64,000 nt of DNA from JAUIAI01 sp963732405 (GTDB taxonomy: Bacteria; Pseudomonadota; Gammaproteobacteria; Burkholderiales; Burkholderiaceae_E), in assembly GCA_963732405.1 (NCBI GenBank), contig CAVSZG010000006.1:62001-126000 (forward strand), written 5' to 3'. A program made the translations under genes and the position numbers. Below are positions 54,544-63,691 of this stretch, in pieces. Numbering within the stretch: position 1 is the stretch's first letter; every line of letters begins with the position of its first letter. The notes below the pieces were generated by a model. The model saw nothing but the letters and a program-made list of their open reading frames with translations, was not told the DNA's origin and ran no database searches.

Positions 54544-56276
54544 TCATGTCGCGGCCTCGTCAATCGCTGCGGCAACCGCATGGCCGTAATACTGTGAGGC
54601 ATGGGCAGGGGAGATCAGGCCTAGCGCCAGATCGCGCGACACCGCCGCTGCATCGCGTTCGGCGGGCGGGCCATATCCGGCACCGCCCGCCAACACCATT
54701 TCCACCCGCTGGTGCGGATGGGTCAGTTCCACCAGTTGTCCGGTGCCACAATCGATGAGCATCTGCCCGGACGGATCCAGCACGCGACCGCGCGCACCCA
54801 GCCCCGGCAGGCCGCCGAACAGACCGGGAATCGGATTGTTCACGCCCTTCGGGATACACCGACACCAGCGTGGTCTGGCCATCATCGATCGAGCTTGCGG
54901 AACACCACGCGCTGGCCCAGCCCGCCGCGATGGCGGCCAGGGCCTGCACTGTCGGTCAGAAAGGCTTTTTCCTCGCACCAGCACCGGGCGCGCGACTTTC
55001 GATCAGCTCGATCGACGTGTTGGCGGCCGATGTCGGCCACAGCAGCGCCGGAATGCCCGTCGCCGCGCGCCGACCCGCCCTGCCCACCGCCGCAGAACAG
55101 CATGTCGGAGTAGAAGGCGCCCGACGCATCCTGGCCGTAGATAGTGGTTGCCACTGGCAGACCGGTGAAGGCCTGCACCTGTGCGGGCGCGGCGTCGGCC
55201 AGCGCGGCAAAGATGTTGGGCGCCAGATACCAGCCGGTCCGGGTGCGGATGTTGACCGAGGCCGGATACGCGCAGTTGAGGATCGAGCCTTCGGGCGCCT
55301 TGACGGTGAACGGGCGGTAGCAGCCGGCATTGCCGCGCACGCCGGGCGTCAGCATGCATTTCAGCGGATAGGTGGCATGCGCCGCGGTGTAGTTCATCGT
55401 GGAGTTCAACCCGCCCTGCGGCAGTTGCGGCGGCGCGTCGTCGAAGTCGACTCGCATGGCGTCGCCTGCCACCGTGATCGCTCACCGGGTAGTCGCAGCG
55501 GCTCGCCGAGCGGGTTGTTCGAGATCGTCGCGCTCGATAGACGCCATCGGGCACGGCGCGGATCGCATCGCGCATCGCGCGTTCGCGACGGCCCTGCACC
55601 ACCTCGGCCAGCGCGCCCAGGTCCTGCATCCCGTAGTCCGTCCATGAAGGCGAGCCAGCCGCTCGGCGCCGATCGCGTTGGCGGTGCACGAAGGACATGA
55701 TGTCGCCCAGCACCTGGTCGCCGTTGCGGACGTTCTGGCGCGATCAGGCGGAACAGCGATCTCGTTCGGCACGCCCGCCGTCGATACAGCTTCATCGGCG
55801 GGATCTGGAAGCCCTTCTTCGTAGATCTCGCGCGCCGCCAGCGAGTCCTTGGTGCCGCCGATGTCGCAGACATGCCCGACCGTGCCCATCAGCGCGACGA
55901 GCCGCCCGTCGTGGAAGACCGGCGTGACGACGGCGATGTCGAACAGATGGCCCGGCGCACAGCCAGGGGTCGTTGGTGATCAGCACGTCGCCGGGCTTCA
56001 GCGTCTCCGGCGGGAAAGTGCTCCAGCAGCGCCTTGACGGCGCGCGGCAAGGTCAGGTTGAACACCGGCATGGCGCGCGGCGAATGCGCCAGCGTGTCGC
56101 CCTGCGGGTCGAGCAGTTCGCAGGCGAAATCCTGCGCCTCGGAGATGATCAGCGAAAAGGCGGTGCGGCAGACGGTCTGCCACATCTCCTCGACGACGGT
56201 GACCAGCCGCGACCACATGATCTCGAGCCCGATCGGATCGGCCTCGATGCGCGCGCAGCGACCTCGGCGCGGCCAT
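54544..56276 (-). pseudogene. hyuB: Hydantoinase/oxoprolinase subunit B, multiply frameshifted
   Basis: ATP-dependent hydantoinase or 5-oxoprolinase B subunit. Recognisable pieces in successive frames are MWSRLVTVVEEMWQTVCRTAF, FACELLDPQGDTLAHSPRAM, GTVGHVCDIGGTKDSLA, IYEEGLPD, MRDAIRAVPDGVYR, MNYTAAHATYPLKCML and the intact C-terminus VEMVLAGGAGYGPP. Single extra bases break the frame repeatedly from about 54858 upstream; for example near 56018 TTTCCCG should read TTCCCG. The last 300 bases are clean. The stop overlaps a possible binding-protein start. With hyuA it would hydrolyse a hydantoin-like or oxoproline ring. Confidence 0.82.
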
Positions 56277-58436
56277 GCCCGGCGTGACAGCGCTTCGGCC
56301 TCGGCGGCCTGCGACGCCGACGGCGATGCGCAGGTTCAGCGCCGGCATCGACGCGCAGCGTGTCGCCGGGCGCGATGACGGTGGTCGCCTCGCGTTCCTC
56401 GATGATGGCGGGGCCGGCGATGCGGTCGCCTGGCCCGAGGCGTAGCGGTCATAGACCGGCGTGTCGTGGACGGCGCCGTCGAACCAGCCGCGGCGGCTGC
56501 CCTTGAGCGCCTCGCCGTCGACCGCGCGCCGCCGACGGCACCGGAGACGGTGATCAGATCCGGCTCCGGCCCGGCGCACGCGGACGCGGAAGTTGACAGC
56601 CTCGATCCGCGCACCCTCGAACGGCTGCGGTGTAGCGGCGCTGATAGGCACGGACGAAGGCGGCGCGGATCGCGGGCAGGCTGCGCGGCGTCGATGGCGC
56701 CGTCGGGCAGCGGCACGGAGATCTGGTGCATCTGGCCGACCAGGCGCATGTCGGCGCTGCGCTCGACGCGTCATCGCGGCTTCGGCGACGCCGGCGTCGC
56801 GCAGCTGGCGCGGCCCTCGGCTTCCAGCTGCGCCGAGCAGCGCGTTGACGGCGATCGGCGTCGAAATCCTCGGCGAGCGCCGACGCGGCGCGATCGAGCG
56901 GCGCGGCTCGAAGGACAGCGGCGCCGCCAGGAAGCCGAGCGCCGACGCCGCGCCCGAGGCCGGCGGCATCATGCACCTCGCGTGATGCCGAGCACGCGCG
57001 CGACGTCCACCGCATGGGCCGGGCCGGCGCCGCCGAAACGCGACCATCGCGTAGTGGCGCGGGTCCTTGCCCTTCTCGACCAGATGCACGCGCGCGGCGG
57101 CGGCCATCGCTCTCGCACCACGACCTTGTGGATGCCCAGCGCGGCCTCTTCGATCGCCAGGCCGAGCGCGCTGCCCAGCCGCGCCGATCGCCGCGCGCGC
57201 GCGGCGTCAGGTCCAGCGCCATCCGCCCGCCGAGGAAGAAGCCCGGGTCGTAGTAGCCGAGCACGCAGATTGGCGTCGGTCACGGTGGCCTTCTGCGCCG
57301 CCCAGGCCGTAGCAGGCGGGGCCGGGATCGGACGCCGGCGCGAATGCGGGCCGACCTTGAGCAAGCCCGACCTCGTCGACGCGCGGCGATCGAGCCGCCG
57401 CCGGCGCCGATCTCGATCATGTCGATGACCGGCGCCTTGATCGGCAGGCCGGAGCCCTTTGGTGAAGCGGTGGACGCGCGCGGCCTCCATCATCGGCGCG
57501 ATCTCGGCGCGGCCATCCTCGATCAGGCAGGCCTTGGCGGTGGTGCCGCCCATGTCGAAGGAGATCACATCCGTGCCGCCCGGCCGCTCGGCCGAACAGC
57601 GCCGTCGCCAGCCCGCCGCCGGCCGGGCCGACTTTCCAGCAGGCGGATCGGCAGCGCGCGCGCCGCCTCGAGCGACACGAGCCCGCCGGCCGAATGCATC
57701 AGCCGCAGCGTCGCCGCAGAACCCGCGCGCGCGCAGTTCGCGCTCCAGGCGGTGCAGGTAGCGGTCCATCAGCGGCTGCACATAGGCGTTGGCGCAGGTG
57801 GTGACGCATGCGCTGGTATTCGCCGATTTCGGCGACCACCTCGGACGACATCGACACCGCCAGCTCGGGAAACCCGGCGCGCAGGATTTCGGCCGCGCGG
57901 CGTTCGTGCGACGGGGTTGGCGTAGGCGTGCAGGAAGCAGACGGCGATCGCCTCGCACCCTGCGGCCACCAGCGCCTGACCCGCCGCGCGCACCGCCCCC
58001 TCGTCGAGCGGGGTCAGGACGCGGCCCCGCGCGTCCATCCGTTCCGTGCACCTCGATCCGCCGGTCGCGCGGCACCAGCGGGTCGGGGAACTGTAGGAAC
58101 AGGTCGTAGATGTCGTAGCGCTGCTCGGTGCCCATTTCGAGCATGTCGCGAAACCCGCGCGTGGTGATCAGGCCCAGCCGCGCGCCTTTGCGTTCGATCA
58201 CGGCGTTGGTGACCAGCGTCGTGCCGTGGACCATCTCGCTGATATCGCCGAGGCGCAGGCCGCGCATGGCCAGCAGTTCTGACAGTCCATGCAGCGCGGC
58301 CTGCGACGGATCGTGCGCAGTGGTCAGCACGCTTGTGCAAGGTCACCTGGCCCTGAGCCGCGTCGTAGAGGATGAAGTCGGTGAATGTGCCGCCGATGTC
58401 AAACCCGACACGCCAGCGGTTGGCAGAGTCGCTCAT
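56277..58436 (-). pseudogene. hyuA: Hydantoinase/oxoprolinase subunit A, multiply frameshifted
   Basis: A subunit with the ASKHA-type nucleotide fold. The start at 58436 overlaps the iclR stop (ATGA). GFDIGGTFTDFILYD begins the first phosphate loop, followed by MVHGTTLVTNAVIERKGARLG and the DMLEMGTEQRYDIYD region. Further downstream are VISFDMGGTTAKACLIEDG and FGGAGPAHAVDVARVLGI. Frame changes at about 58333, 58042, 57917, 57807, 57715, 57636, 57592, 57465 and beyond are each explained by one extra base. The left boundary is approximate because the stop could not be placed. Confidence 0.82.
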
Positions 58437-59209
58437 GCCGGTATCCTTTTGGAAAGGGGAGTTGTCCGCGGGTCGCCGGTGCGTGCGGCAATCTGCGCCG
58501 CCCCCTCGCGCAACCCGCGCAGGATGGCCGCGCGTTCGGCCTCGTCCACCACCGCAGCGGGAAATACGATGCACATGGCCACGCTTTCGCCGGTGTTCGG
58601 ATCACCCACGGCCACCGAAATTGCATCGACACCCGCGGTCGCCTCGGCATGGGACAGCGAATGGCCTTGCGCGCGCACGAGGCGCAAGCGCTCCAGCAAC
58701 GCGTTCAGACTACTCGGCGCATCGGGTGGACCAGGCGGCAGGCCGGCCGGATAAAGTCGTCGCACGTCGGCGTCGGTCATGCGTGCCAGCAAGGCGCGCC
58801 CGGTCGAGGCCGCATGGGCCGGCAGTCTGCGCCCGATCGTCGACACCACTCGCAAGGTGTTCGACCCTGGCGTGTCGGTCACGGCCGTCACCTCTCGCCC
58901 CGACAGCACCGAGACATAACCGGTATGCCCGCACTTGGCGCTGACACGGCCTACCGCATCGGCGGCCATCAGGATCAGCGGTGAGGACCCACGGAATGCC
59001 GCCGAAATGTCGAGCAGCAGGCGGCCTGGGCGATGGCGCTTGGTCTCGCCAATGGTCTCCAGCAGCCCCGCCTCGCGCATCGCCTTCATCAGGCGCGAGG
59101 CATTCGCCTTGGGCAGCGACAACCGAGACGCCACATCCGTCACTGTCAGTTCGGTGCAGTCTGAACTGAAGCAGCGCAGGATCGCGGCAGCATTGACAAG
59201 GACGGTCAT
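58433..59209 (-). CDS. IclR family transcriptional regulator
   Basis: Regulator of 258 aa. The N-terminal winged helix has LTVTDVASRLSLPKANASRLM, and the effector domain has the IclR-type LPAHAASTGRALLA and AGVDAISVAVGDP. It is the first gene of an operon with hyuA, hyuB and importer set C, overlapping hyuA by four bases. A perfect 7-bp dyad 13 bases upstream of its start probably serves as its own operator. The effector is perhaps the hydantoin-like substrate or its product. No frameshift was found in this gene. Confidence 0.92.
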   Translation of the reverse strand: MTVLVNAAAILRCFSSDCTELTVTDVASRLSLPKANASRLMKAMREAGLLETIGETKRHRPGRLLLDISAAFRGSSPLILMAADAVGRVSAKCGHTGYVSVLSGREVTAVTDTPGSNTLRVVSTIGRRLPAHAASTGRALLARMTDADVRRLYPAGLPPGPPDAPSSLNALLERLRLVRAQGHSLSHAEATAGVDAISVAVGDPNTGESVAMCIVFPAAVVDEAERAAILRGLREGAAQIAARTGDPRTTPLSKRIPA

Positions 59210-59221
59210 GACTTCCGAATA

Positions 59222-59238
59222 GTTCCATAAAATGGAAC
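59222..59238 (-). promoter_or_regulatory. IclR operator-like dyad
   Basis: GTTCCAT-AAA-ATGGAAC, perfect 7-bp arms with a 3-base spacer, 13 bases upstream of the iclR start. The TTCCA/TGGAA arms resemble operators of IclR-family repressors. The position suits autoregulation of the whole hyu/importer operon. Confidence 0.65.
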
Positions 59239-59308
59239 AGCAATTGCGAATAACGAAACTTTGCCACGGAGTCTTGAGCCGATCAAGTGATTCGCCACCG
59301 GCGGTGGG

Positions 59309-59716
59309 TCAGGACGGCGGTGCATCGGGCTGGTTCACGACATGGTGGGCCATGTCGTCGAACGCCCGGCCGATCGCGGCACGTAACACCGGGTCCTGAA
59401 CCTGCTCATCCAGGGCCTGGTGCATGCAGAGCAGCCATTGATCACGCTCGGCCGGCCCGATTGCGTAGGGAAAGTGACGGCGGCGCAGACGCGGATGGCC
59501 ATTTTCCTGGACATAAAGCGGCGGCCCGCCGAACCAGCCGCTCATGTATTTATAGAGTTTGTCTTCACTGCTGGCCAGCGACTCGGGATGAAGCCGGCGA
59601 ACCTGCCAGGCCTCGGGCAATTCGTCCATCAGCTCATAAAAACGGCGCACGAGTCGCTGCACGGCGGGCGCGCCGCCCAGGCGTTCGTACACGCTGGGTG
59701 TGTCCGCCTCACTCAT
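59309..59716 (-). CDS. Group II truncated haemoglobin
   Basis: Small globin of 135 aa. YERLGG begins the fold, Tyr B10 lies in RFYELMD, and the proximal His in RRHFPYAIG. The Trp at G8 in RDQWLLCM is diagnostic of group II. GWFGGPPLY and the CD-region residues match the family. Such proteins bind oxygen or NO and protect against nitrosative or oxidative stress. It overlaps by four bases the end of the small gene upstream (59713-59964), so the two are a unit. The start ATG 59716 is the overlap point. Confidence 0.93.
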   Translation of the reverse strand: MSEADTPSVYERLGGAPAVQRLVRRFYELMDELPEAWQVRRLHPESLASSEDKLYKYMSGWFGGPPLYVQENGHPRLRRRHFPYAIGPAERDQWLLCMHQALDEQVQDPVLRAAIGRAFDDMAHHVVNQPDAPPS

Positions 59717-59964
59717 GATCGAGCCGCCTGATCGGCCAACTGCGCCAGCTCGTCATCCGTTGAACAGGTGGAAACGGTCGCGCCGGCCCGCTGATACCAG
59801 TAACGGGCATTGTCCTGATCCCCCTCGATGCGATGCAGGCAGGCGTGAATCTGGCAGGCGAAGCGATCGTCTTCGTTCTGAATGAGTTCATGCGCTTCAT
59901 GCCATCGATTCTCGCGCGCCAGTTCGATGGCACGGCGATGGCGATTGTTGGTGTCCGCGTTCAT
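59713..59964 (-). CDS. Conserved small protein, TPR-like, unknown function
   Basis: Protein of 83 aa. The sequence RRAIELARENRWHEAHELIQ and the later IEGDQDNARYWYQRAG look like one and a half tetratricopeptide-type helical hairpins. ACQIHACLHRIEGD joins them. Small proteins of this style occur widely in Proteobacteria without a known role. It is translationally coupled to the truncated haemoglobin gene that follows. No signal or membrane segment. Confidence 0.75.
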   Translation of the reverse strand: MNADTNNRHRRAIELARENRWHEAHELIQNEDDRFACQIHACLHRIEGDQDNARYWYQRAGATVSTCSTDDELAQLADQAARS

Positions 59965-60000
59965 CAGCGCTCCTTGACACGGTCGGTTGGACCGCTTCGA

Positions 60001-60807
60001 TTAAATCGTTGATCCCGTTGCCGACCTGACCGCCAGCAAGGAATACAGGTCGATGATCTCGCCGCCGAGCCGGAAGGCGGCGCGGTCGGTACGATACAGC
60101 GCGACCTGGAACCCATGTTCCTGCAGGCATTGCGTCACCCGGCCGCTGGAGACCAGAGTCAGCGCCGCGACACGCCGGTCGGCGTTGCCACGAGGCAGGG
60201 TTTGCAGTGCGTGCGCAGTGATATCGCCAGTGCGAAACGGGGTCCGCTCGAGCACGATCGCCCGGGCACCGCTGGCCGCAAATTCCGACAATGCCGCCAA
60301 CGGATCGTCGATGTATTGAAGCGCGGAGTTTGAGTAGATACAGGTTGGCCGGATGCCTTGCCCGAGTGCACGTGTCATGGAATTGAAGTAAACGATGCCT
60401 GGGCGCGCCCGGTTGGCCGCAGCCTCGCAGTAGGCGTCGGTTTCGATGATAATCCAGTCCAGCGGCACGCCCGGACTGAGGACCGCGGCGATCTGATCGC
60501 GGTGAAATCCGGTGGACCCGCCCACGTCGATCACGACATGCCCGCTGCCAGCGCGGCCGGATGCTGCAAGGCCGGCCAGCAAGAGCAGGCGCCGATTCAG
60601 TTCGGGTGCGTCGAAGGTGAGCCCGGCATGCCGCGTAAATTCATCCCTCGCCTGACCTGGGTCGCCATACATCGGCGCATCCGCCAGGCCCGTCGCGGCG
60701 CGCGACGGCATGGGCCGCAGCAGCGGATCGAGCCAGCGGCGCGCCATGCGCAGCCAGGCCTGGCTGACATCGGACAGCGTCGATGTGTGCAGGCGGGAGG
60801 TTTTCAT
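60001..60807 (-). CDS. Putative methyltransferase, TIGR04325-like
   Basis: Protein of 268 aa distantly like the one at 16731-17546. The motif-I-type segment HVVIDVGGSTGFHRDQ and the acidic IIIETDAYC suggest a SAM-binding Rossmann fold. YSNSALQYIDDPLAALSEFA carries the LQY segment typical of TIGR04325. ATG 60807 is chosen; the longer frame upstream crosses a hairpin region. No partner genes are adjacent, and the function is unknown. Confidence 0.7.
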   Translation of the reverse strand: MKTSRLHTSTLSDVSQAWLRMARRWLDPLLRPMPSRAATGLADAPMYGDPGQARDEFTRHAGLTFDAPELNRRLLLLAGLAASGRAGSGHVVIDVGGSTGFHRDQIAAVLSPGVPLDWIIIETDAYCEAAANRARPGIVYFNSMTRALGQGIRPTCIYSNSALQYIDDPLAALSEFAASGARAIVLERTPFRTGDITAHALQTLPRGNADRRVAALTLVSSGRVTQCLQEHGFQVALYRTDRAAFRLGGEIIDLYSLLAVRSATGSTI

Positions 60808-60870
60808 CGGTAAGGTGATGCTGCATCGCCAAGGCGGTGGGAAGGCCTCAATATACTGGTTACCCGTCTT

Positions 60871-60888
60871 GCCTTCGCGAATGAAGGC
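60871..60888. repeat. Small perfect hairpin GCCTTC/GAAGGC
   Basis: A 6-bp stem with a 6-base loop between the methyltransferase gene and the Tcm cassette. No T-run on either strand. Confidence 0.3.
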
Positions 60889-60903
60889 TCTATGCTTGGC
60901 ATT

Positions 60904-60957
60904 GCCTGAACTGCGACTCGGTGGGCAAGAAGCCACCTGCGGCGTTGCCGTTCAGGC
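60904..60957. repeat. Nested inverted repeat at the 3' end of the Tcm cassette
   Basis: Outer perfect 8-bp arms GCCTGAAC (60904-60911) and GTTCAGGC (60950-60957) enclose an inner 5-bp dyad GGTGG/CCACC. The right outer arm overlaps the stop codon of the DUF5131 gene. It could be a terminator without T-run, or mark the edge of the inserted segment. Confidence 0.45.
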
Positions 60958-61683
60958 TGGCATTGCGTCCCAGGACTGACCGTTCAGTTCGCGACCATTC
61001 GCCTTCTTTGAGCGCCTCTGCCCGTCGGCACCCCAGGTACCCCATTGCTTGAAGAAGAATGCGACATCCGCTTCGAGGCACTGGCGGCGAACACTCTCCG
61101 CCCACTCAGCGCGCATTGGCCGCGCGCCCGGTCCCGATTCGCCGCCGACGATGACCCAGTGAATGCCACTGAGGTCCAGCCTGCCCAAGTCTTCCAGCAG
61201 GGGCTCCACGGACAGAAACCGAATCGTCGCATTTACGTCTCGCAGCACGTCGATGCGCGGCACTCCTTGCTTTCGATTCTCGACCGAAACACCCAGCCAG
61301 GCATTAGGCGGTACGTAATGAGTACGGCAGAAGTCATGCATGCGCTCGGCGCGCTTGGTTAGAATCTGGAATGTGTGCCACTGCGCCTGAGCCATGACTC
61401 GGAAGACACGCTCCACATAGGCGAATGGCACTTTCTCGTGGAAGAGGTCGGACATAGAATTGACAAAGTAGACCGTTGGCTTTCGCCGCTCCAGCGGCTC
61501 GGCCAGACGCTCGGGCATCAGCGCGAGCTTGAAGCCTCGCTCATAGCCCTTGAGGCCCATCGCCTTCAGTCGGCGTGCCATTCCTTCGGCATAGCAGTTC
61601 TTGCAGCCGGGCGAGATCTTCGTGCAACCAATGGTCGGGTTCCAGGTCTGCTCGGTCCACTCAATGCGGGTGTAGGTGCTCAT
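60952..61683 (-). CDS. DUF5131 (phage Gp37/Gp68) three-Cys-motif protein of the Tcm cassette
   Basis: Protein of 243 aa in the Gp37/Gp68 (DUF5131) family. The three-cysteine motif CTKISPGCKNCYAE lies near residue 19, after EWTEQTWNP; it resembles a radical-SAM type cluster site. Other family landmarks are YFVNSMSDLFHEKVPF, FQILTKRAERM, WLGVSVENRKQGVPRI and VIVGGESGPGARPMRAEWA. The family's reaction is not established. It starts two bases after the tcmP stop, so it is the downstream gene of the pair. Intact, but probably expressed poorly now because the upstream gene carries an IS. Confidence 0.9.
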   Translation of the reverse strand: MSTYTRIEWTEQTWNPTIGCTKISPGCKNCYAEGMARRLKAMGLKGYERGFKLALMPERLAEPLERRKPTVYFVNSMSDLFHEKVPFAYVERVFRVMAQAQWHTFQILTKRAERMHDFCRTHYVPPNAWLGVSVENRKQGVPRIDVLRDVNATIRFLSVEPLLEDLGRLDLSGIHWVIVGGESGPGARPMRAEWAESVRRQCLEADVAFFFKQWGTWGADGQRRSKKANGRELNGQSWDAMPA

Positions 61684-61685
61684 CT

Positions 61686-62536
61686 TCAGTCTCCGGTTAG
61701 CTCCAGATGGTCGCCATTCTTGTAGTGCAGCGGCGTTGCCGGACGGCGGCGGCTCGCATCCAGATTACGGACCCGGCCAGCATCGATCAGGCGAACCAAA
61801 GAGGCTTGCAAATCGCCTGGGAACCAGTCCTGGTCCTCCAATATGTCGGCGAAGTCCCTCGTGTCGACTCGCCGCGAGCCAGAAACAAGATATTCCAACC
61901 AGAAGCGATCAACGTCGGCAGCACTGGTATGGCCAGCCACACTATCGACATCAGCGCCGAACATGTCAGTAATGCCGGTCTGGCGCTCGCGCTTGGCGGC
62001 TCGCAGCTCCGCTCTCACCTGCTTCTGAACAAAGTCCACGGTTTCCGAAATCGTCATGAATTCGATGATGCCGAGTGGATGAGAGGTGATGTAGACGAGG
62101 TGATACTTGGGCCGCTGCTTCTCGCGGTCTAACACACGCACGTAAGCGGAGCGAGGTGGAAATTGTTGGCGAGTGGCTCCGATACAGGCCTTCTTCAGAT
62201 TGCCGCGATAGGCTTTCAGGATTGTGTGCTCACGCTGAGCAGACGGCATGCCATCAACGTTGATGGCCTCACCGAGCAACTCGGTCATTTCGGTGCGCCA
62301 ATCGGGCATGGACATCGTGCGATTGACGAAGTCGTACATGAAATTGATCAGGAACTCGGAGTGCGGGCGTTGGAGCATTGGCTTCAGCGTACCGATGCCG
62401 ACATCCTTCCAGCCCTTTGGGTCGATAAAGAAGAAGGTGAATGCAGTCGTGCCGGCCCACTTCAGTACGTCGGCGCGCTTGGTTACGAAGTCGCCGTTCC
62501 AAGCCTCGGCGTGTATCCCGCCAGGAGTGTTGCCTA
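61686..62536 (-). pseudogene. tcmP: tcmP, C-terminal part (interrupted by IS630-type element)
   Basis: Three-Cys-motif partner protein, the companion of DUF5131. Reading from the IS edge the frame gives NTPGGIHAEAWNGDF, then AFTFFFIDPKGWKDVG, TLKPMLQRPHSEFLINFMYDF and a C-terminal winged-helix-like part. The FFFIDPKGW segment is characteristic of TcmP, which looks like a SAM-methyltransferase-type fold. The N-terminal part continues at 63690-64000 on the far side of the element. An internal ATG at 62378 could start a fragment, but it would lack the cofactor region. Confidence 0.88.
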
Positions 62537-62566
62537 GTGGGCTGCGCGGTTAGTCCTGTAACGCAT
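62535..62566 (+). repeat. Left terminal inverted repeat of IS element
   Basis: It begins with TA then GTGGGCTGCGCG. It matches the right end in inverse orientation at 24 of 32 positions. The first two bases are the target TA. Confidence 0.85.
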
Positions 62567-63689
62567 GACGAGCCCGGGCAACGGCAGCCAGAATCTTTTC
62601 GGAGTCAGCGGTCCAGACGAACGGCTTGGCAAGATGGTCGTTGTGAACGTCGATGAATCGTTCGACCTCTTGGATCAGGTCGCGTACGCTGGTGAATACA
62701 CCGCGGTACAGCGAACGGCGTTCGAGTTGGGAGAACCACCCTTCGACGGCGTTGAGCCAGGACGAGCTGGTCGGGGTGAAGTGAAACTGAACGCGCGGAT
62801 GCCGTTTGAGCCAGTTGCTGACCTCTTGGGTCTTGTGCGCACTGAGGTTGTCCAGGACGATGTGTAGATCCTTGTCCTTCGGGGTCTTCTTTTCCACCAT
62901 CTTCATGAAACCCAGGAACTCTTCAGACTTGCACGACTGGCCCATCTTCCCGATCACCTGGCCGTTGAGCACATTGAAGGCAGCGAACAGGCAGGCCGTG
63001 CCGTGGCGCTTGTAGTCATGCGTGCGGCTGGCCACTCGCCCAGGACTCAGCGGCAACCCCGGTTGCGTTCGATCCAGCGCCTGGATCTGGCTCTTCTCGT
63101 CCACGCACAGAACCAGCGCATTGGTGGGCGGGTCCATGTACAACCCAACGATATCGATCACCTTGTCGGCGAAGTGCGGATCGTTGCTGATCTTGAAGGT
63201 CTTGATGCGGTGCGGCTTCAGATCGGCTGCCTTCCAGATCTGACGAACCTGCCAGGTACTCACCCCTGCATACTGGGCCATCAGGCGAATGCTCCAGTGA
63301 GTAGCTTCCTGCGGAACCTTCTCGGTGGTCAGTTTGAGTACGCGTCGCACGATCTTGTCATCGATCACGCTCGGGCGTCCCGAGCGGGGCAGGTCCCGCA
63401 ACCCATCGATGCCCATTTCCTCATATCGATGCATCCACCGATACACCGTCTTGGGTGCCACCCGTTGGGCCGCCGCGATCTGCGCCGCACCCGTGCCCTC
63501 GTCCAACGCCAGAACGATCCGCGCGCGGGTCGCTTCGCCTTGCGCCAGAGTGGGCATCTTCAACCACTTCTCAAGCCTGGCCCGATCACCGCGCTTGAGA
63601 CGAAAAGTGTCTGCTGTAGTCATCGCAGCAGTATGCGAGCAAATGCGGCGGTGAGCCAGATGTATTACAGTACTTTACGCTCAGACCAC
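62537..63689 (-). mobile_element. IS630-family insertion sequence
   Basis: Complete element of 1153 bases between TA dinucleotides (62535-62536 and 63690-63691), the hallmark target duplication of IS630/Tc1-mariner elements. The ends form terminal inverted repeats and a single DDE transposase gene fills the body. It sits inside tcmP: joining the flanks with one TA gives CTG CTA GGC AAC, an uninterrupted frame. The size is typical of IS630. Confidence 0.93.
62550..63623 (-). CDS. IS630-family transposase
   Basis: DDE transposase of 357 aa. An N-terminal helix-turn-helix (GTGAAQIAAAQRVAPKTVYR, Winged Helix type) is followed by RSGRPSVIDD. The catalytic acids are in LCVDEKSQI, IVLDNLSAH and WLNAVEGWFSQLE (D-D-E). 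No frameshift or stop, so the element may still be active. It is transcribed in the same direction as tcmP. Confidence 0.95.
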   Translation of the reverse strand: MTTADTFRLKRGDRARLEKWLKMPTLAQGEATRARIVLALDEGTGAAQIAAAQRVAPKTVYRWMHRYEEMGIDGLRDLPRSGRPSVIDDKIVRRVLKLTTEKVPQEATHWSIRLMAQYAGVSTWQVRQIWKAADLKPHRIKTFKISNDPHFADKVIDIVGLYMDPPTNALVLCVDEKSQIQALDRTQPGLPLSPGRVASRTHDYKRHGTACLFAAFNVLNGQVIGKMGQSCKSEEFLGFMKMVEKKTPKDKDLHIVLDNLSAHKTQEVSNWLKRHPRVQFHFTPTSSSWLNAVEGWFSQLERRSLYRGVFTSVRDLIQEVERFIDVHNDHLAKPFVWTADSEKILAAVARARHALQD

Positions 63690-63691
63690 TA
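63660..63691 (-). repeat. Right terminal inverted repeat of IS element
   Basis: On the minus strand it begins TAGTGGTCTGAGCG and pairs with the left end; conserved blocks are TAGTGG, CTG, GCG, AGT, CTGTAA and CAT. Confidence 0.85.

Noticed and set aside
53322..58334. Programmed ribosomal frameshifting as explanation for the hyuA/hyuB breaks
   Set aside because: Too many sites, no slippery heptamers seen, and single-base insertions alone explain every one that was resolved.
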